A stretch of 64,000 nucleotides of DNA, from positions 1-64,000 of the forward strand of contig JAJDNF010000056.1 of NCBI GenBank assembly GCA_022340805.1, given 5' to 3'. Below, in pieces: positions 9,652 through 19,296 of the stretch. The stretch is from Chromatiaceae bacterium. GTDB taxonomy: Bacteria > Pseudomonadota > Gammaproteobacteria > Chromatiales > Chromatiaceae. Under the pieces are notes generated by a model. That model worked only from the letters and a program-made list of their open reading frames with translations. It was not told the DNA's origin and did no database searches. Every line of letters begins with the position of its first letter. The first letter of the stretch is position 1. The position numbers and the translations under genes were made by a program.

Positions 9652-10896
9652 ATGTCAGAGAGAAGGGTTGTCGTTACAGGTCTCGGCCTGATTTCACCGG
9701 TAGGGATGGATGTGGCCAGCAGCTGGGAAAACATTCTTGCCGGCAAGAGCGGGATCCAGCCGATCACGCACTTCGAGATAGAACCGTTCAGCGTGCGCTT
9801 CGGTGGCCCCATCTACGGCTTTGACGTCGAGCAGTACATCCCCAAGAAAGAAGCCCGCAAGATGGATGCCTTTATCCACTACGGCATCGCGGCCGGCGTG
9901 CAGGCAATCAAGGACAGCGGGATCGAGATCGGCGAGGCCAACGCCAAGCGGATCGGCGTGGCAATCGGCTCGGGCATCGGCGGAGTAACAGGCATAGAGA
10001 ATGGATACGGGGCCTACCTGAGCGGCGGCCCGCGCAAGATCTCGCCCTTCTTCGTGCCGGCAAACATCATCAACATGGTCGCGGGCAACCTGTCGATCAT
10101 GTACGGGCTCAAGGGCCCGAACATCTCGATAGTCTCGGCCTGCAGTACCGGTGCACACAATATCGGCGATGCAATGCGGATGATCCAGTACGGCACCGTC
10201 GACATGATGGTGGCCGGGGGCGCGGAGATGGCAACATCGCCGACCGGACTCGGTGGTTTCGCGGCGGCCCGCGCGCTGTCCACGCGCAACGATGATCCGC
10301 AGGCGGCGAGCCGACCCTGGGACCGCGATCGCGACGGCTTCGTATTGAGCGATGGTGCCGGCGTGCTGATGCTTGAGGAACTCGAACATGCCAAGGCGCG
10401 TGGCGCGAAGATTTACGTCGAACTCGTCGGCTCGGCGATGAACTCCGATGCCTATCACATGACCTCGCCATCGCCGAACGGCGAGGGAGCGGCCGACTGC
10501 ATGCGGCTGGCACTGGCCGATGCCGGGCTGAACATGGACCAGGTCGCATACATAAACGCGCACGGCACATCGACCCCGGCCGGTGACGTCGCCGAGACGA
10601 TGGCGGTAAAGGCCGCATTCGGTGAGCATGCCCGCAAGCTGGCCGTCAGTTCGACCAAATCCATGACCGGACACATGCTGGGCGCGGCTGGCGGTGCCGA
10701 GGCGCTGTTCACCGTGCTGGCCATCCGCGATCAGGTGATGCCGCCGACGATCAACCTCGACAACCCCGACGAGCAGTGCGATCTGGACTATGTGCCGCAC
10801 ACCGCGCGCGAGGCCAAAATCGACGTCGCGATCTCCAACTCTTTCGGCTTTGGTGGTACCAACGGGACGCTGGTTTTCCGTCGCTTCACCGGTTGA
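9652..10896 (+). CDS. fabF: 3-oxoacyl-ACP synthase II (FabF)
   Basis: A 414-residue condensing enzyme for chain elongation, important for the temperature-dependent elongation of palmitoleate. The catalytic residues are visible: Cys164 in [12 protein letters not shown], His in [12 protein letters not shown], Lys and His in [15 protein letters not shown], and the C-terminal [21 protein letters not shown] upstream at 9635-9642 serves as ribosome binding site. pabC follows within 36 bases. Confidence 0.97.
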   Translation: MSERRVVVTGLGLISPVGMDVASSWENILAGKSGIQPITHFEIEPFSVRFGGPIYGFDVEQYIPKKEARKMDAFIHYGIAAGVQAIKDSGIEIGEANAKRIGVAIGSGIGGVTGIENGYGAYLSGGPRKISPFFVPANIINMVAGNLSIMYGLKGPNISIVSACSTGAHNIGDAMRMIQYGTVDMMVAGGAEMATSPTGLGGFAAARALSTRNDDPQAASRPWDRDRDGFVLSDGAGVLMLEELEHAKARGAKIYVELVGSAMNSDAYHMTSPSPNGEGAADCMRLALADAGLNMDQVAYINAHGTSTPAGDVAETMAVKAAFGEHARKLAVSSTKSMTGHMLGAAGGAEALFTVLAIRDQVMPPTINLDNPDEQCDLDYVPHTAREAKIDVAISNSFGFGGTNGTLVFRRFTG

Positions 10897-10931
10897 GGGC
10901 AGGGCCCCAGTCGCTGCGGTCCACCGTCGAT

Positions 10932-11774
10932 ATGCACGATGACAGCCTTATCGACGGCGTCGCGGCAGACGCTGATTGGCTGAACGAGCGCGCCCTCCAA
11001 TTCGGCGATGGTCTGTTCGAGACCGTCGCCGTGGTGCGCGGCGAACCCTGTCTGTGGGATGCCCACATGGCCCGCTTCGCAGAAGGCTGCCGCCGTCTGC
11101 ATCTGCCAAAACCAGATTTCGGCCTGCTCGAAGAGGAGGCCGGCCTGCTGGGTGCAGGGCGTGCGCAGGCCGTGCTAAAGATCTACTGGACCGCTGGCCG
11201 CTCGGCACGCGGTTATCGCAGACCCACACCGCTGCAGCCGCGGCGCATGCTACATGTCTCGGACTGGCCGTATGCCGGGCAAGCCGGCGCTTGGGTCCTG
11301 CGACAATGCCTGCACCGCCTGGGCGAGAATCCAGCGCTGGCGCAGATCAAGCATCTCAACCGACTCGACCAGGTGATCGCCCGCAGTGAATGGGATGACC
11401 CGACGATCCAGGAGGGCATCATGCTGGGACAGGACGGGCGCGTCGTCTGCGGTACCCTGAGCAACCTGTTTGTGCAAAAAGGCAATACCCTGGTGACACC
11501 GTCGCTCGCCGGAGCGGGGATCGCCGGTGTGGTCCGCGGTCTGGCGCTGGCCATCGCCCGGACGAACGGCGAACAGGTGCACGAGGACGTGATCTCTGTG
11601 CAGCAGTTGAGCGATGCGGATGCCCTGTATCTGACCAACTCGCTGATCGGCGTGGTGCGTGTCGCCGGCTTCGGCACGAGACGCTACGACCTCGATTTTG
11701 CCGAACACCCGCTGATGACGGAGACGCGTCGGCGTTGCCACCAGCCCGGCAGAGAGGGAATCGACAATGGCTAA
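10932..11774 (+). CDS. pabC: aminodeoxychorismate lyase
   Basis: A 280-residue fold-type IV PLP enzyme that releases p-aminobenzoate from 4-amino-4-deoxychorismate for folate synthesis. The N-terminal ALQFGDGLFETVAV is the family signature; Lys140 in LAQIKHLNRLDQV is the PLP lysine; SNLFV and the C-terminal TNSLIGVVRV follow as expected. An open frame extends back to 10776 inside fabF, but the ATG at 10932 matches family N-termini. It sits between fabF and mltG as in Escherichia and Pseudomonas; its end overlaps mltG by 8 bases. Confidence 0.93.
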   Translation: MHDDSLIDGVAADADWLNERALQFGDGLFETVAVVRGEPCLWDAHMARFAEGCRRLHLPKPDFGLLEEEAGLLGAGRAQAVLKIYWTAGRSARGYRRPTPLQPRRMLHVSDWPYAGQAGAWVLRQCLHRLGENPALAQIKHLNRLDQVIARSEWDDPTIQEGIMLGQDGRVVCGTLSNLFVQKGNTLVTPSLAGAGIAGVVRGLALAIARTNGEQVHEDVISVQQLSDADALYLTNSLIGVVRVAGFGTRRYDLDFAEHPLMTETRRRCHQPGREGIDNG

Positions 11775-12762
11775 GCTGTTGGGGCTCGGGGTGATCGTCG
11801 TGAGCCTGCTGGCGGGCTGGGCATGGATGGAGTACGACGAGTTCCTCACGACCCCGCTGAACATACAACAGGGTAGCGTGATCTACGAGGTACCCAGGGG
11901 CGCGAGCCTGGCGACGGTGGCGCGCGATCTCGAACAGGCCGGTATGATCGGGCATGCAAACTACCTGCAGTGGTATGGCCGCTACACCGGACAGGCCAGC
12001 CGGATCCGTGCCGGCGAATATCGCCTCAGTGATGACCTGATCCCCGACACGCTGCTCGCCCTGCTGGTCTCGGGTCAATCGGTGAGCTACAGCCTGACGC
12101 TGCTCGAGGGTTGGACCTTTCGTCAGGTCAGGGCCGCGCTGGCCGCGCATCCGGCTTTGCAACAGACCTTGCAGGAACTCGACGATGACGCGGTGATGGC
12201 GCGTCTGGAATTGCCCGGGCAGCATCCCGAGGGGCGGTTCTTCCCGGACACCTACCAGTTTCCGCGCGGCCTGACCGATCTCGAGTTTCTACGCCGTGCG
12301 CTGCACATGATGGACGATGAACTTGCGGCCGCCTGGTCGGGACGGGACCCGGATCTGCCCCTGAGCAGCCCCTACGAGGCGCTGATCCTCGCCTCAATCG
12401 TGGAGAAGGAGACCGGCCAGGCGGATGAACGGAGCGAGATTGCCGGCGTCTTCACCCGGCGGCTGCGCAAAGGCATGAAGCTGCAGACGGACCCGACGGT
12501 CATTTACGGTATCGGTGAAGACTTTGATGGCAACATCCGCCGCAAGGACCTGCAGGACGATACCCCCTACAACACCTACCTGCACACAGGTCTGCCGCCG
12601 ACGCCGATCTGTATGCCCGGGCGGGAAGCCCTGCGGGCTGCGGTCCATCCGGCGGCTGGCAAGACGTTGTACTTCGTGGCCCGCGGGGATGGCAGCCATG
12701 CGTTCTCGGCCACCCTCGAAGAGCACAATGCAGCAGTCAGAAAGTATCAGTTGAAGCGATGA
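11767..12762 (+). CDS. mltG: endolytic murein transglycosylase MltG
   Basis: A 331-residue inner-membrane protein with an N-terminal helix (residues 4-20), a LysM-like segment, and the YceG domain. It cleaves nascent glycan strands and probably sets their length. The catalytic glutamate is Glu213 in [16 protein letters not shown]; the [11 protein letters not shown] and YNTY..GLPPTPI motifs of the family follow. Overlaps both pabC (8 bases) and tmk (4 bases). Confidence 0.95.
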   Translation: MAKLLGLGVIVVSLLAGWAWMEYDEFLTTPLNIQQGSVIYEVPRGASLATVARDLEQAGMIGHANYLQWYGRYTGQASRIRAGEYRLSDDLIPDTLLALLVSGQSVSYSLTLLEGWTFRQVRAALAAHPALQQTLQELDDDAVMARLELPGQHPEGRFFPDTYQFPRGLTDLEFLRRALHMMDDELAAAWSGRDPDLPLSSPYEALILASIVEKETGQADERSEIAGVFTRRLRKGMKLQTDPTVIYGIGEDFDGNIRRKDLQDDTPYNTYLHTGLPPTPICMPGREALRAAVHPAAGKTLYFVARGDGSHAFSATLEEHNAAVRKYQLKR

Positions 12763-13394
12763 GCAGACCCTGTTTCGTCACTGTCGAGGGGATCGAGGGC
12801 GCGGGCAAGACGACCTGTCTCGAGCTGCTCCGGGTCCGCATCGAGGCGCGCGGCCAGCGGCTGCTGGTAACCCGCGAGCCCGGTGGCACGCCGCTCGGCG
12901 AGGAGCTGCGCAATGTGCTTCTCGGCCATCGTCATGACGGGATGGCCGACGACACCGAGCTGCTGCTGATGTTTGCGGCGCGCGCCGAGCACCTGCACGC
13001 CAGGATCGAACCGGCCCTGGCTGCCGGGTCCTGGGTCTTGTGTGACCGTTTCACCGACGCTACCTACGCCTATCAGGGCTTTGGTCGTGGCATCGACCTC
13101 GAGCGGATCCGGGCCCTGGAGGACTGGGTTCAGGGCCCGCGCCGGCCGGACCTGACACTGTTGCTGGATCTGCCGGTCGAGCTCGGGCTCGAACGCGCCG
13201 GCAAGCGCTCGGCACCGGACCGGTTCGAGAGCCAGGCGATGGCGTTTTTCGAGCGTGTGCGCCGGGGCTATCGGGAGCTGGCGCGGGCTGCGCCGCAGCG
13301 CTTCCGGGTAATCGATGCGGCACGGTCGTTGGACCAGGTGTCGCGCCAGGTGGTCGACGAGATCGACCGCTTTCTCGATGAGCACGGCCTGTGA
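12759..13394 (+). CDS. tmk: thymidylate kinase
   Basis: A 211-residue dTMP kinase that makes dTDP. P-loop [10 protein letters not shown] near residues 8-17, the [14 protein letters not shown] motif, [16 protein letters not shown] and the C-terminal lid region with [18 protein letters not shown] are all present, so the protein is complete. Starts in an ATGA overlap with mltG and ends in an overlap with holB, showing a tightly coupled string of genes. Confidence 0.97.
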   Translation: MSRPCFVTVEGIEGAGKTTCLELLRVRIEARGQRLLVTREPGGTPLGEELRNVLLGHRHDGMADDTELLLMFAARAEHLHARIEPALAAGSWVLCDRFTDATYAYQGFGRGIDLERIRALEDWVQGPRRPDLTLLLDLPVELGLERAGKRSAPDRFESQAMAFFERVRRGYRELARAAPQRFRVIDAARSLDQVSRQVVDEIDRFLDEHGL

Positions 13395-14386
13395 GCGCGG
13401 TTGGGCCGTTTCCCTGGCATGCCGCGCAGTGGCAGCGTGTGGCGGCGGCCCGCAACGCCGGCAGGCTGCCGCATTCGCTGTTGCTTGCCGGCCCGGCAGG
13501 GCTCGGCAAGGCGGCATTTGCCCGGCGCCTCAGTGATGCCCTGGTGTGTACCCAGGCGGCCGAGTCGGGCGATGCCTGCGGTGCCTGCCCGGCCTGTCGC
13601 CTGAGCCGTGCCGGCAGTCATCCGGATCAGCACGTGCTGGCACCCGAAGAGCCCGGCAAGATGATCCGGATCGACGCGGTGCGTGAGCTCACGACGAAAA
13701 GCGTGTTGGCTGCACAGGCGGGAGGCTACCGGGTCTTCATCCTCGATCCGGCGGAACAGATGAACCGCGCGGCAGCGAACGCACTGTTGAAGACACTCGA
13801 GGAGCCGGTCTCGCGTTCGGTCCTGATCTTGGTGAGTTCGCATCCGGACCGTCTGCCGGCCACGATCCGCAGCCGCTGTCAGACGATCAAGTTCACGCTG
13901 CCGAGCGCAGACCAGGTGCGCGCCTGCTTGCAGGGGCGGGCAGAGCCCAGCGAGTTCGACGAGCTGCTTGCAGTCAGCGGTGGCTCCCCGTTGCGCGCGC
14001 TACAGGCGCTGGAGCAAGGCTGGATCGGCGAGGGGCGGCGCCTGATCCTGGAATTGACCGCCTTGAGGCAGCGCAAGACGAATCCGCTGCAAATAGTTGA
14101 GGAATGGGAAAAACGGCCGCTAACCCTGGTATTCGATGGTCTGAAGCGTTGCGTGTCCGATCTGGTCAGGCTGGCGAGCGGCATGGCCCAGGGTGCGATC
14201 TACCACCCGGGGCTGCGAGCCGACTTGCAAAGCCTCGGTCGGGGCATAGACTTGCAGAAGTTATTTCTTTTCAACGATGAACTGTTGCAGATCGAGCGCG
14301 ACGCAGCGCGCAACCTGAATGTACAGATGATGTTCGAACATATCGCTAACCTGTGGCTGCAGATAACGCGCCCCGGAGGCCAATGA
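13391..14386 (+). CDS. holB: DNA polymerase III delta' subunit
   Basis: A 331-residue clamp-loader subunit. It has the AAA-type fold with a degenerate phosphate loop ([18 protein letters not shown]), as expected for the non-hydrolysing delta' stator, a zinc-binding cysteine cluster ([13 protein letters not shown]) and the SRC motif region [11 protein letters not shown]. The start is a GTG overlapping the tmk stop. It is followed after one base by pilZ, the Pseudomonas-like arrangement. Confidence 0.94.
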   Translation: MSAVGPFPWHAAQWQRVAAARNAGRLPHSLLLAGPAGLGKAAFARRLSDALVCTQAAESGDACGACPACRLSRAGSHPDQHVLAPEEPGKMIRIDAVRELTTKSVLAAQAGGYRVFILDPAEQMNRAAANALLKTLEEPVSRSVLILVSSHPDRLPATIRSRCQTIKFTLPSADQVRACLQGRAEPSEFDELLAVSGGSPLRALQALEQGWIGEGRRLILELTALRQRKTNPLQIVEEWEKRPLTLVFDGLKRCVSDLVRLASGMAQGAIYHPGLRADLQSLGRGIDLQKLFLFNDELLQIERDAARNLNVQMMFEHIANLWLQITRPGGQ

Positions 14387-14387
14387 G

Positions 14388-14747
14388 ATGTCCTTGCCAA
14401 ATATACCGCGTGCCCGCCAAGGCATCCTCTCGCTGACGATCAAGGATAAAAACGCGCTGTATGCTGCCTACATGCAGTTCGTCAAGAACGGCGGCCTGTT
14501 TATTCCAACGACCAAGAAATACAGCATTGGCGACGAGGTTTTCATGCTGCTCAGCCTGATGGACGAGGCCGAGCGCCTGCCGGTTGCCGGGCGGATTATC
14601 TGGATCACGCCGGTCGGCGCCGAAGGTAACCGCGCGGCCGGAATCGGCGTGCAGTTCAGCGACCAGGATGGCGGGATGGCGCGCAACAAGATCGAGGGCT
14701 ACCTGGGCGGTGCGCTGCAATCGGAAAAGCCGACCCACACGATGTAG
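14388..14747 (+). CDS. pilZ: type IV pilus assembly PilZ domain protein
   Basis: A 119-residue PilZ-fold protein. The segment after residue 30 (NGGLFIPTTKKYSIGDEVFM, then GRIIWITPVG and AGIGVQFSD) is the PilZ beta-barrel. The canonical c-di-GMP RxxxR and D/NxSxxG residues are not seen, which fits the PilZ proper subfamily that works in type IV pilus assembly without binding c-di-GMP. Position between holB and tatD is as in Pseudomonas. No other pilus gene lies in this window. Confidence 0.88.
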   Translation: MSLPNIPRARQGILSLTIKDKNALYAAYMQFVKNGGLFIPTTKKYSIGDEVFMLLSLMDEAERLPVAGRIIWITPVGAEGNRAAGIGVQFSDQDGGMARNKIEGYLGGALQSEKPTHTM

Positions 14748-14911
14748 AGCGCGCGCTCCTGATACGAGCGTATCCATACCAGCAGAGGCATCCCGCGGCG
14801 CCCGCGCCAACCCGCGATATTCCTCGCGATCTCTGCCTTGAATCGTCGCCCGCCACGCGGCAATCTGTCGCAACTGGATACTCCCTGGCACTTTTCTTTG
14901 CGGGCACCTTG

Positions 14912-15691
14912 ATGCTGGTCGATTCTCATTGCCACCTTGACCGGGTGGACCTGGCGCCTTACGCGGGCGATTTCGCGGGCCTGATGCAGGCGACACGTGC
15001 CGCTGGCGTGTCGCATCTGCTGTGCGTCTCTATCGATCTCGAGTCTTATCCGGACATGCTGGCCCTGGTCGAACCCTATCCGGAGGTCTCGGTATCGGTC
15101 GGGGTCCATCCCAATGACCGCGACCGGCGCGAGCCGAGCGTCACAGACCTGGTCGAACTGGCGCGTCACCCCAGGAACGTCGCGATCGGTGAGACCGGGC
15201 TGGACTACTTCCGTACCGAGGGTGAACTGGACTGGCAGCGCAATCGTTTTCGCACCCACATCCGGGCTGCACGCCTGGCGGGCAAGCCGCTGATCATCCA
15301 TACGCGTGACGCGCGCGAAGACACGATAGCCATCCTGCGCGAAGAGGATGCCGCGGAGGTCGGCGGGGTGATGCACTGTTTCACCGAGAGCTGGGAGATG
15401 GCGCAGGCCGCGCTGGAGCTGAATTTCTACATCTCGTTTTCCGGTATTGTCACGTTCAGGAATGCCGACGAACTGCGCGACGTTGCCGCCAGGGTCCCGG
15501 ACGACCGCATCCTGATTGAGACCGATTCGCCTTACCTGGCGCCGGTCCCATACCGCGGCAAGCCCAACGAACCGCGCTATGTCGACAAAGTGGCCGAGAC
15601 GATTGCGGGGCTGCGCGGGGTCAGCCGCGAGCAACTCGCACGCCAGACGGGCGACAATTTCTTTCGCCTGTTTCGTGCGGCCGTCGCCTGA
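14912..15691 (+). CDS. TatD family metal-dependent hydrolase (YcfH type)
   Basis: A 259-residue TIM-barrel metallohydrolase. The first metal motif is MLVDSHCHLDRVDL, then GVHPND, GETGLDYFR, the HTRDA and MHCFTES histidines, and IETDSPYLAPVPYRGKPNEP. Members are DNases or D-aminoacyl-tRNA/peptide hydrolases; the location after holB/pilZ points to the YcfH branch. TTG at 14909 abuts the ATG at 14912; the ATG is chosen. A 164-base gap with no gene separates it from pilZ. Confidence 0.92.
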   Translation: MLVDSHCHLDRVDLAPYAGDFAGLMQATRAAGVSHLLCVSIDLESYPDMLALVEPYPEVSVSVGVHPNDRDRREPSVTDLVELARHPRNVAIGETGLDYFRTEGELDWQRNRFRTHIRAARLAGKPLIIHTRDAREDTIAILREEDAAEVGGVMHCFTESWEMAQAALELNFYISFSGIVTFRNADELRDVAARVPDDRILIETDSPYLAPVPYRGKPNEPRYVDKVAETIAGLRGVSREQLARQTGDNFFRLFRAAVA

Positions 15692-15732
15692 GGCGCCGGG
15701 GCGACATCTGCAACTGCGCCGCTGAGTCGATT

Positions 15733-15750
15733 TGTGACAAGGAGGTCACA
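15733..15750 (+). promoter_or_regulatory. small hairpin holding the ribosome binding site of the YgfX-like gene
   Basis: TGTGAC (15733-15738) pairs with GTCACA (15745-15750) around a six-base loop AAGGAG, which is the Shine-Dalgarno core. The first base of the ATG is the last base of the stem. The stem is short, so any effect on translation is inference. Confidence 0.35.
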
Positions 15751-16202
15751 TGTACAGCATCCATCTGCCGCTTAACGGCTGCCTGCGACTGGCCGCCTGG
15801 GGCATCATCCTGGCGAGCATGGCGCTGGTGCTTGTCGGCCATGCAGCGTGGCCATGGCGGGTGGCCGGCGCGGCCCTGGTCCTGGGTACCGGGGTGTTGC
15901 TGTGGCGTCGATACCAGAAGCGACGCCCCGTCACGTTGCGCACATGCGCGCTTGGTGGCCTGAGCTGCACGCTGGCCGACGGACGGGAGGTCAGGATCGC
16001 GCAGTCGCAGCTGGGCGTCGTGCGGCCCTGGCTGGTCAGCGCCCGCCTGCGCACGGCGGGCGGCGAGCGGCTGGACCTGTTCGTGCCTGGGCGTTCGCTC
16101 GGCGGGGATGCGCACTGGCAGTTGCGGCGTGCGCTGCTTGCATTCCGGCCGGAGGTCGGGGCCGCTGAGCCGGACCCGTCGAACGGCCGCTCAGGCGTCT
16201 GA
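15750..16202 (+). CDS. YgfX-like membrane protein
   Basis: A 150-residue protein with two hydrophobic helices near the N-terminus (about residues 15-32 and 37-52), joined by a very short turn, then a basic cytoplasmic part containing [19 protein letters not shown] and [20 protein letters not shown]. Topology and the position beside nadB match the YgfX (CptA) family, whose genes lie between sdhE and nadB in many Gammaproteobacteria and which act in cell shape/FtsZ-MreB inhibition in E. coli. The partner sdhE is not present in the gap upstream. Its last 12 bases overlap the end of nadB on the other strand. Sequence identity within this family is low, so the call is moderate. Confidence 0.6.
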   Translation: MYSIHLPLNGCLRLAAWGIILASMALVLVGHAAWPWRVAGAALVLGTGVLLWRRYQKRRPVTLRTCALGGLSCTLADGREVRIAQSQLGVVRPWLVSARLRTAGGERLDLFVPGRSLGGDAHWQLRRALLAFRPEVGAAEPDPSNGRSGV

Positions 16203-17828
16203 GCGTCGCGGCACGTAGTTGTCGGGGATCAGCATGGTGGGCATGGCCTGATGGTCGTCGCGGTCCGGGAAATCGATGTTGTAATGCAGGCCGCGGCTCT
16301 CACGCCGGCGCTGCGCGGACTCGATGATCAGGTCGGCGACATCTACCAGGTTGCGCAACTCCAGCAGGTCGTTCGACACGCGGAAATTGCCATAGTATTC
16401 GTTGATCTCGTGGCGCAGCAGGTTGACTCGGCGGCGGGCGCGTTCGAGCCGCTTGTTGCTGCGCACGATCCCTACGTAGTCCCACATGAAGCTGCGTAGT
16501 TCGTCCCAGTTGTGGGATACCACGACCTCCTCGTCCGAATCGGTCACCCGGCTCTCGTCCCATGGCGCGATAGCGAACTCACCGCGCTGCGGCTGTTCGA
16601 GTTCGCGCAGGATGTCGGCCAGCGCCAGTTCGCTGAAAACCAGGCATTCGAGCAGCGAATTGCTGGCCATACGATTGGCCCCATGCAGCCCTGTATAGGC
16701 CGTCTCGCCAATCGCATACAGCCCGTCCACATCGGTCCTGGCAAGGCGGTCGGTCCTGACGCCTCCACAGGTATAGTGGGCTGCCGGGACGACCGGCAGG
16801 GGTTGTATGCGCATGTCGAAGCCGAGTTCGAGACAGCGTTGATGGATGGTAGGAAACAGGTGCTCGATCTCCGCGGCCGGCTTGTGGCTGATGTCGAGGT
16901 AAACACAATCGATCCCCAGGCGCTTCATCTCGTGGTCGATCGCCCGTGCCACGATGTCGCGCGGGGCAAGTTCGCCGCGCTCATCGAAGCGCTCCATAAA
17001 GCGCGTACCATCCGGCAGCAGCAGTCTGCCGCCCTCGCCACGCACCGCCTCGCTGATCAGAAACGACTTGGCCGCCGGATGAAACAGGCAGGTCGGGTGA
17101 AACTGGATGAACTCCATGTTGGCGACGCGGCACCCGGCGCGCCAGGCCATCGCGATCCCATCGCCAGTGGCCACGTCCGGATTGCTGGTGTACAGGTAGA
17201 CCTTGCTTGCCCCGCCGGTGGCCAGCACCACGCAGCGCGCCGAGACCGAGACCACCCTGTCCTCCCTGATGCTCAGCAGGTAGGCACCGTGACAGCGCCG
17301 CTGCAGGCGGCGGCCATGATGGTGCTCGGCGGTTATCAGATCTACCGCGATATGGTGCTCGAACACGCTGACATTGGGGTGGGAATCTAGGCGGCGCAGC
17401 AGCGTGGTCTCGATTGCATGCCCGGTTGCGTCGGCGGCGTGTACCACGCGACGGTGACTATGCCCCCCCTCGCGGGTAAGGTGATAGCCGGAGTCGCCGG
17501 TCGGTGGGGTGCGGGTAAACTCCACGCCCTCCTCGAACAGCCAGCGAATATTATCCGGGCCGTGTTCCACCACCATCCGCACCACGGCCTCGTCGCACAG
17601 GCCGGCGCCCGCATCCAGGGTGTCCTGCACGTGCGAGTTAACCGAGTCGCGGGCGTCGAGTACCGCCGAGATCCCACCCTGGGCATACAGCGTATTGCCC
17701 TCGACGAGTTCGCGTTTTGCCACCAGCGCCGTTTTGATTCCGGGGGGCATGCGCAGCGCCAGGCTGAGCCCGGCGGCACCGCTGCCGATGATGAGTACGT
17801 CGAAACTCAGATTTTCTTTCTGCATCAT
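16191..17828 (-). CDS. nadB: L-aspartate oxidase
   Basis: Flavoprotein of about 545 residues that oxidises aspartate to iminoaspartate, the first step of NAD synthesis. The FAD motif [16 protein letters not shown] is at the N-terminus; [11 protein letters not shown], the [15 protein letters not shown] segment, [20 protein letters not shown] and the HYTCGGV and [10 protein letters not shown] motifs are all family signatures. An in-frame ATG at 17858 would add ten residues; the ATG at 17828 fits homologues better, but neither has a good ribosome binding site. It is divergent from rpoE, the usual gammaproteobacterial arrangement. Confidence 0.95.
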   Translation of the reverse strand: MMQKENLSFDVLIIGSGAAGLSLALRMPPGIKTALVAKRELVEGNTLYAQGGISAVLDARDSVNSHVQDTLDAGAGLCDEAVVRMVVEHGPDNIRWLFEEGVEFTRTPPTGDSGYHLTREGGHSHRRVVHAADATGHAIETTLLRRLDSHPNVSVFEHHIAVDLITAEHHHGRRLQRRCHGAYLLSIREDRVVSVSARCVVLATGGASKVYLYTSNPDVATGDGIAMAWRAGCRVANMEFIQFHPTCLFHPAAKSFLISEAVRGEGGRLLLPDGTRFMERFDERGELAPRDIVARAIDHEMKRLGIDCVYLDISHKPAAEIEHLFPTIHQRCLELGFDMRIQPLPVVPAAHYTCGGVRTDRLARTDVDGLYAIGETAYTGLHGANRMASNSLLECLVFSELALADILRELEQPQRGEFAIAPWDESRVTDSDEEVVVSHNWDELRSFMWDYVGIVRSNKRLERARRRVNLLRHEINEYYGNFRVSNDLLELRNLVDVADLIIESAQRRRESRGLHYNIDFPDRDDHQAMPTMLIPDNYVPRRSDA

Positions 17829-18016
17829 GGCGTTGATGGTCCACGGATGAGTCGCCATAATCGGCGCTGGTCGGGCGCGGTGGCACCTGGCCGCCCGGCG
17901 ATCCCCTAAGGTTAGTCTTTAGAGGGTGGGTGAGTCACGCCAGGATGACATCATTTCCCGTCCCCAGGAACAGCAGAAATTTCATGTCCGAATTCGCCGA
18001 AATTGTTGAGCCTCGC

Positions 18017-18042
18017 GAACTTTGCCGGATCGGCGCGGTCAA
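18017..18042 (+). promoter_or_regulatory. sigma-E-type promoter upstream of rpoE
   Basis: GAACTT (18017-18022), 16 bases, then TCAA (18039-18042) matches the extracytoplasmic sigma-E consensus (GGAACTT, 16-17, TCxxA). Transcription would start near 18050, about 44 bases before the rpoE GTG. Positive autoregulation of rpoE through such a promoter is well known in this family. Confidence 0.65.
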
Positions 18043-18093
18043 TGATATCGCGGCAGGCATGCACGCCCCGGTGTTGGCGGGAGCACGCCGGCG

Positions 18094-18675
18094 GTGAGCG
18101 GGGACAGGGAAGTAGACCAGCTTCTGGTCGAGCGCGTCCAGCGCGGCGATAAGAAGGCGTTTGATCTGCTGGTCCTCAAGTACCAGCACAAGGTGGCGAA
18201 CCTGATCTCACGCTATATCCGTGATCCCGCGGAGGCGTTGGATGTGACACAGGAGGCCTTCATCAAGGCCTACCGCGCGCTGGCGAATTTCCGCGGCGAC
18301 AGCGCGTTTTATACCTGGCTGTACCGGGTCGCGATAAATACGGCGAAGAACTACCTGGCCGCCCAGGCTCGTCGCCCGCCTGGAGATGATATCGAGGCCG
18401 ACACGGCGGAACAGATGGACATGGGGGGGCCTCTCAAGGAGATGGACACCCCGGAGCATCTCGCGCTGCAGCGCGAGATTGCAGAGACGATCCAGCAGGC
18501 ACTCGACGAGTTGCCGGATGATTTGAGAACAGCGATCACGCTGCGGGAACTCGAGGGCTTGAGCTATGAGGAGATTGCGCAGGCAATGGATTGTCCGATC
18601 GGGACGGTTCGCTCGCGGATATTCAGGGCACGTGAGGCGATCGATGCGAAGCTCAAGCCACTTTTGGAGCCCTAG
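18094..18675 (+). CDS. rpoE: RNA polymerase sigma factor RpoE (AlgU type)
   Basis: A 193-residue ECF sigma factor. Region 2 is clear (KKAFDLLVLKYQHKVANLI, then DVTQEAFIKAYRALANFRGD, YTWLYRVAINTAKNYL), and region 4 carries TLRELEGLSYEEIAQAM and GTVRSRIFRAREAID for -35 recognition. The near identity of the motifs to RpoE/AlgU and the following rseABC-mucD genes make the assignment secure. GTG 18094 is the only start giving the conserved N-terminus, with GGCGGGAG at 18075-18082. It directs the envelope-stress response and is held at the membrane by RseA. Confidence 0.96.
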   Translation: MSGDREVDQLLVERVQRGDKKAFDLLVLKYQHKVANLISRYIRDPAEALDVTQEAFIKAYRALANFRGDSAFYTWLYRVAINTAKNYLAAQARRPPGDDIEADTAEQMDMGGPLKEMDTPEHLALQREIAETIQQALDELPDDLRTAITLRELEGLSYEEIAQAMDCPIGTVRSRIFRAREAIDAKLKPLLEP

Positions 18676-18678
18676 CAT

Positions 18679-19296
18679 ATGAGAGAACGGCTGATGAACG
18701 AGAAACAGGGTGAACTGACCTCGGCCTTGCTAGATGGCGAACTCGACCGCGACGGGCAGCTGCACGCCCTTTCCGGCATTTTCGATGGCGGGCCGGAGGC
18801 GCTCGCGCGCTTTGGCCGTTACCGGCTGATAGGCGACACGATGCGCGGCGAGGCGACGGTCCCGGCAGGCTCCGTGGCGCAGCGGGTACACAGCGCCTTG
18901 CGCGATGAGCCGGTCGTGCTGGCGCCGCCGCGTCGTTCGGCGCCGCGCTGGCTGCGACCGGTTGCGGGACTGGCGGTGGCCGCATCGGTGGCGGCCGCTG
19001 CGGTGGTGGTCGCCCCGCAGCTGCTGAATGGCTCGAACCAGGGAGCGGACGCTGTGCAGCTCGCGCCCACTACCCCGCAGATCACGATGGCGCCACAACC
19101 GGTGGCAGCCGGCCCGGCCGCGATACGCACCACGCAGGTCGATTCAAGCTCGGATGCGGCGCACTGGCAGACGGCCACGCAGGACATGCAGGCGAGGCTC
19201 AATCGCTTGTTGATCGAGCACAACGAATTCGGTGGACATACCGGCATCAATGGTCCGGTTCCGCATATCGGGTTCGTGAGTTATGGCGGCCGCTAG
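18679..19296 (+). CDS. rseA: anti-sigma-E factor RseA (MucA-like)
   Basis: A single-pass inner-membrane anti-sigma factor of 205 residues. The N-terminal cytoplasmic part has the RseA_N signature ELTSALLDGELDRD and FGRYRLIGDTMRGE; a membrane helix is at about residues 94-115 (VAGLAVAASVAAAAVVVAP), and the rest is periplasmic. An alternative ATG at 18694 removes five residues and would resemble homologues equally well. It follows rpoE by 3 bases and its 3' end overlaps the longest reading of rseB. Confidence 0.88.
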   Translation: MRERLMNEKQGELTSALLDGELDRDGQLHALSGIFDGGPEALARFGRYRLIGDTMRGEATVPAGSVAQRVHSALRDEPVVLAPPRRSAPRWLRPVAGLAVAASVAAAAVVVAPQLLNGSNQGADAVQLAPTTPQITMAPQPVAAGPAAIRTTQVDSSSDAAHWQTATQDMQARLNRLLIEHNEFGGHTGINGPVPHIGFVSYGGR

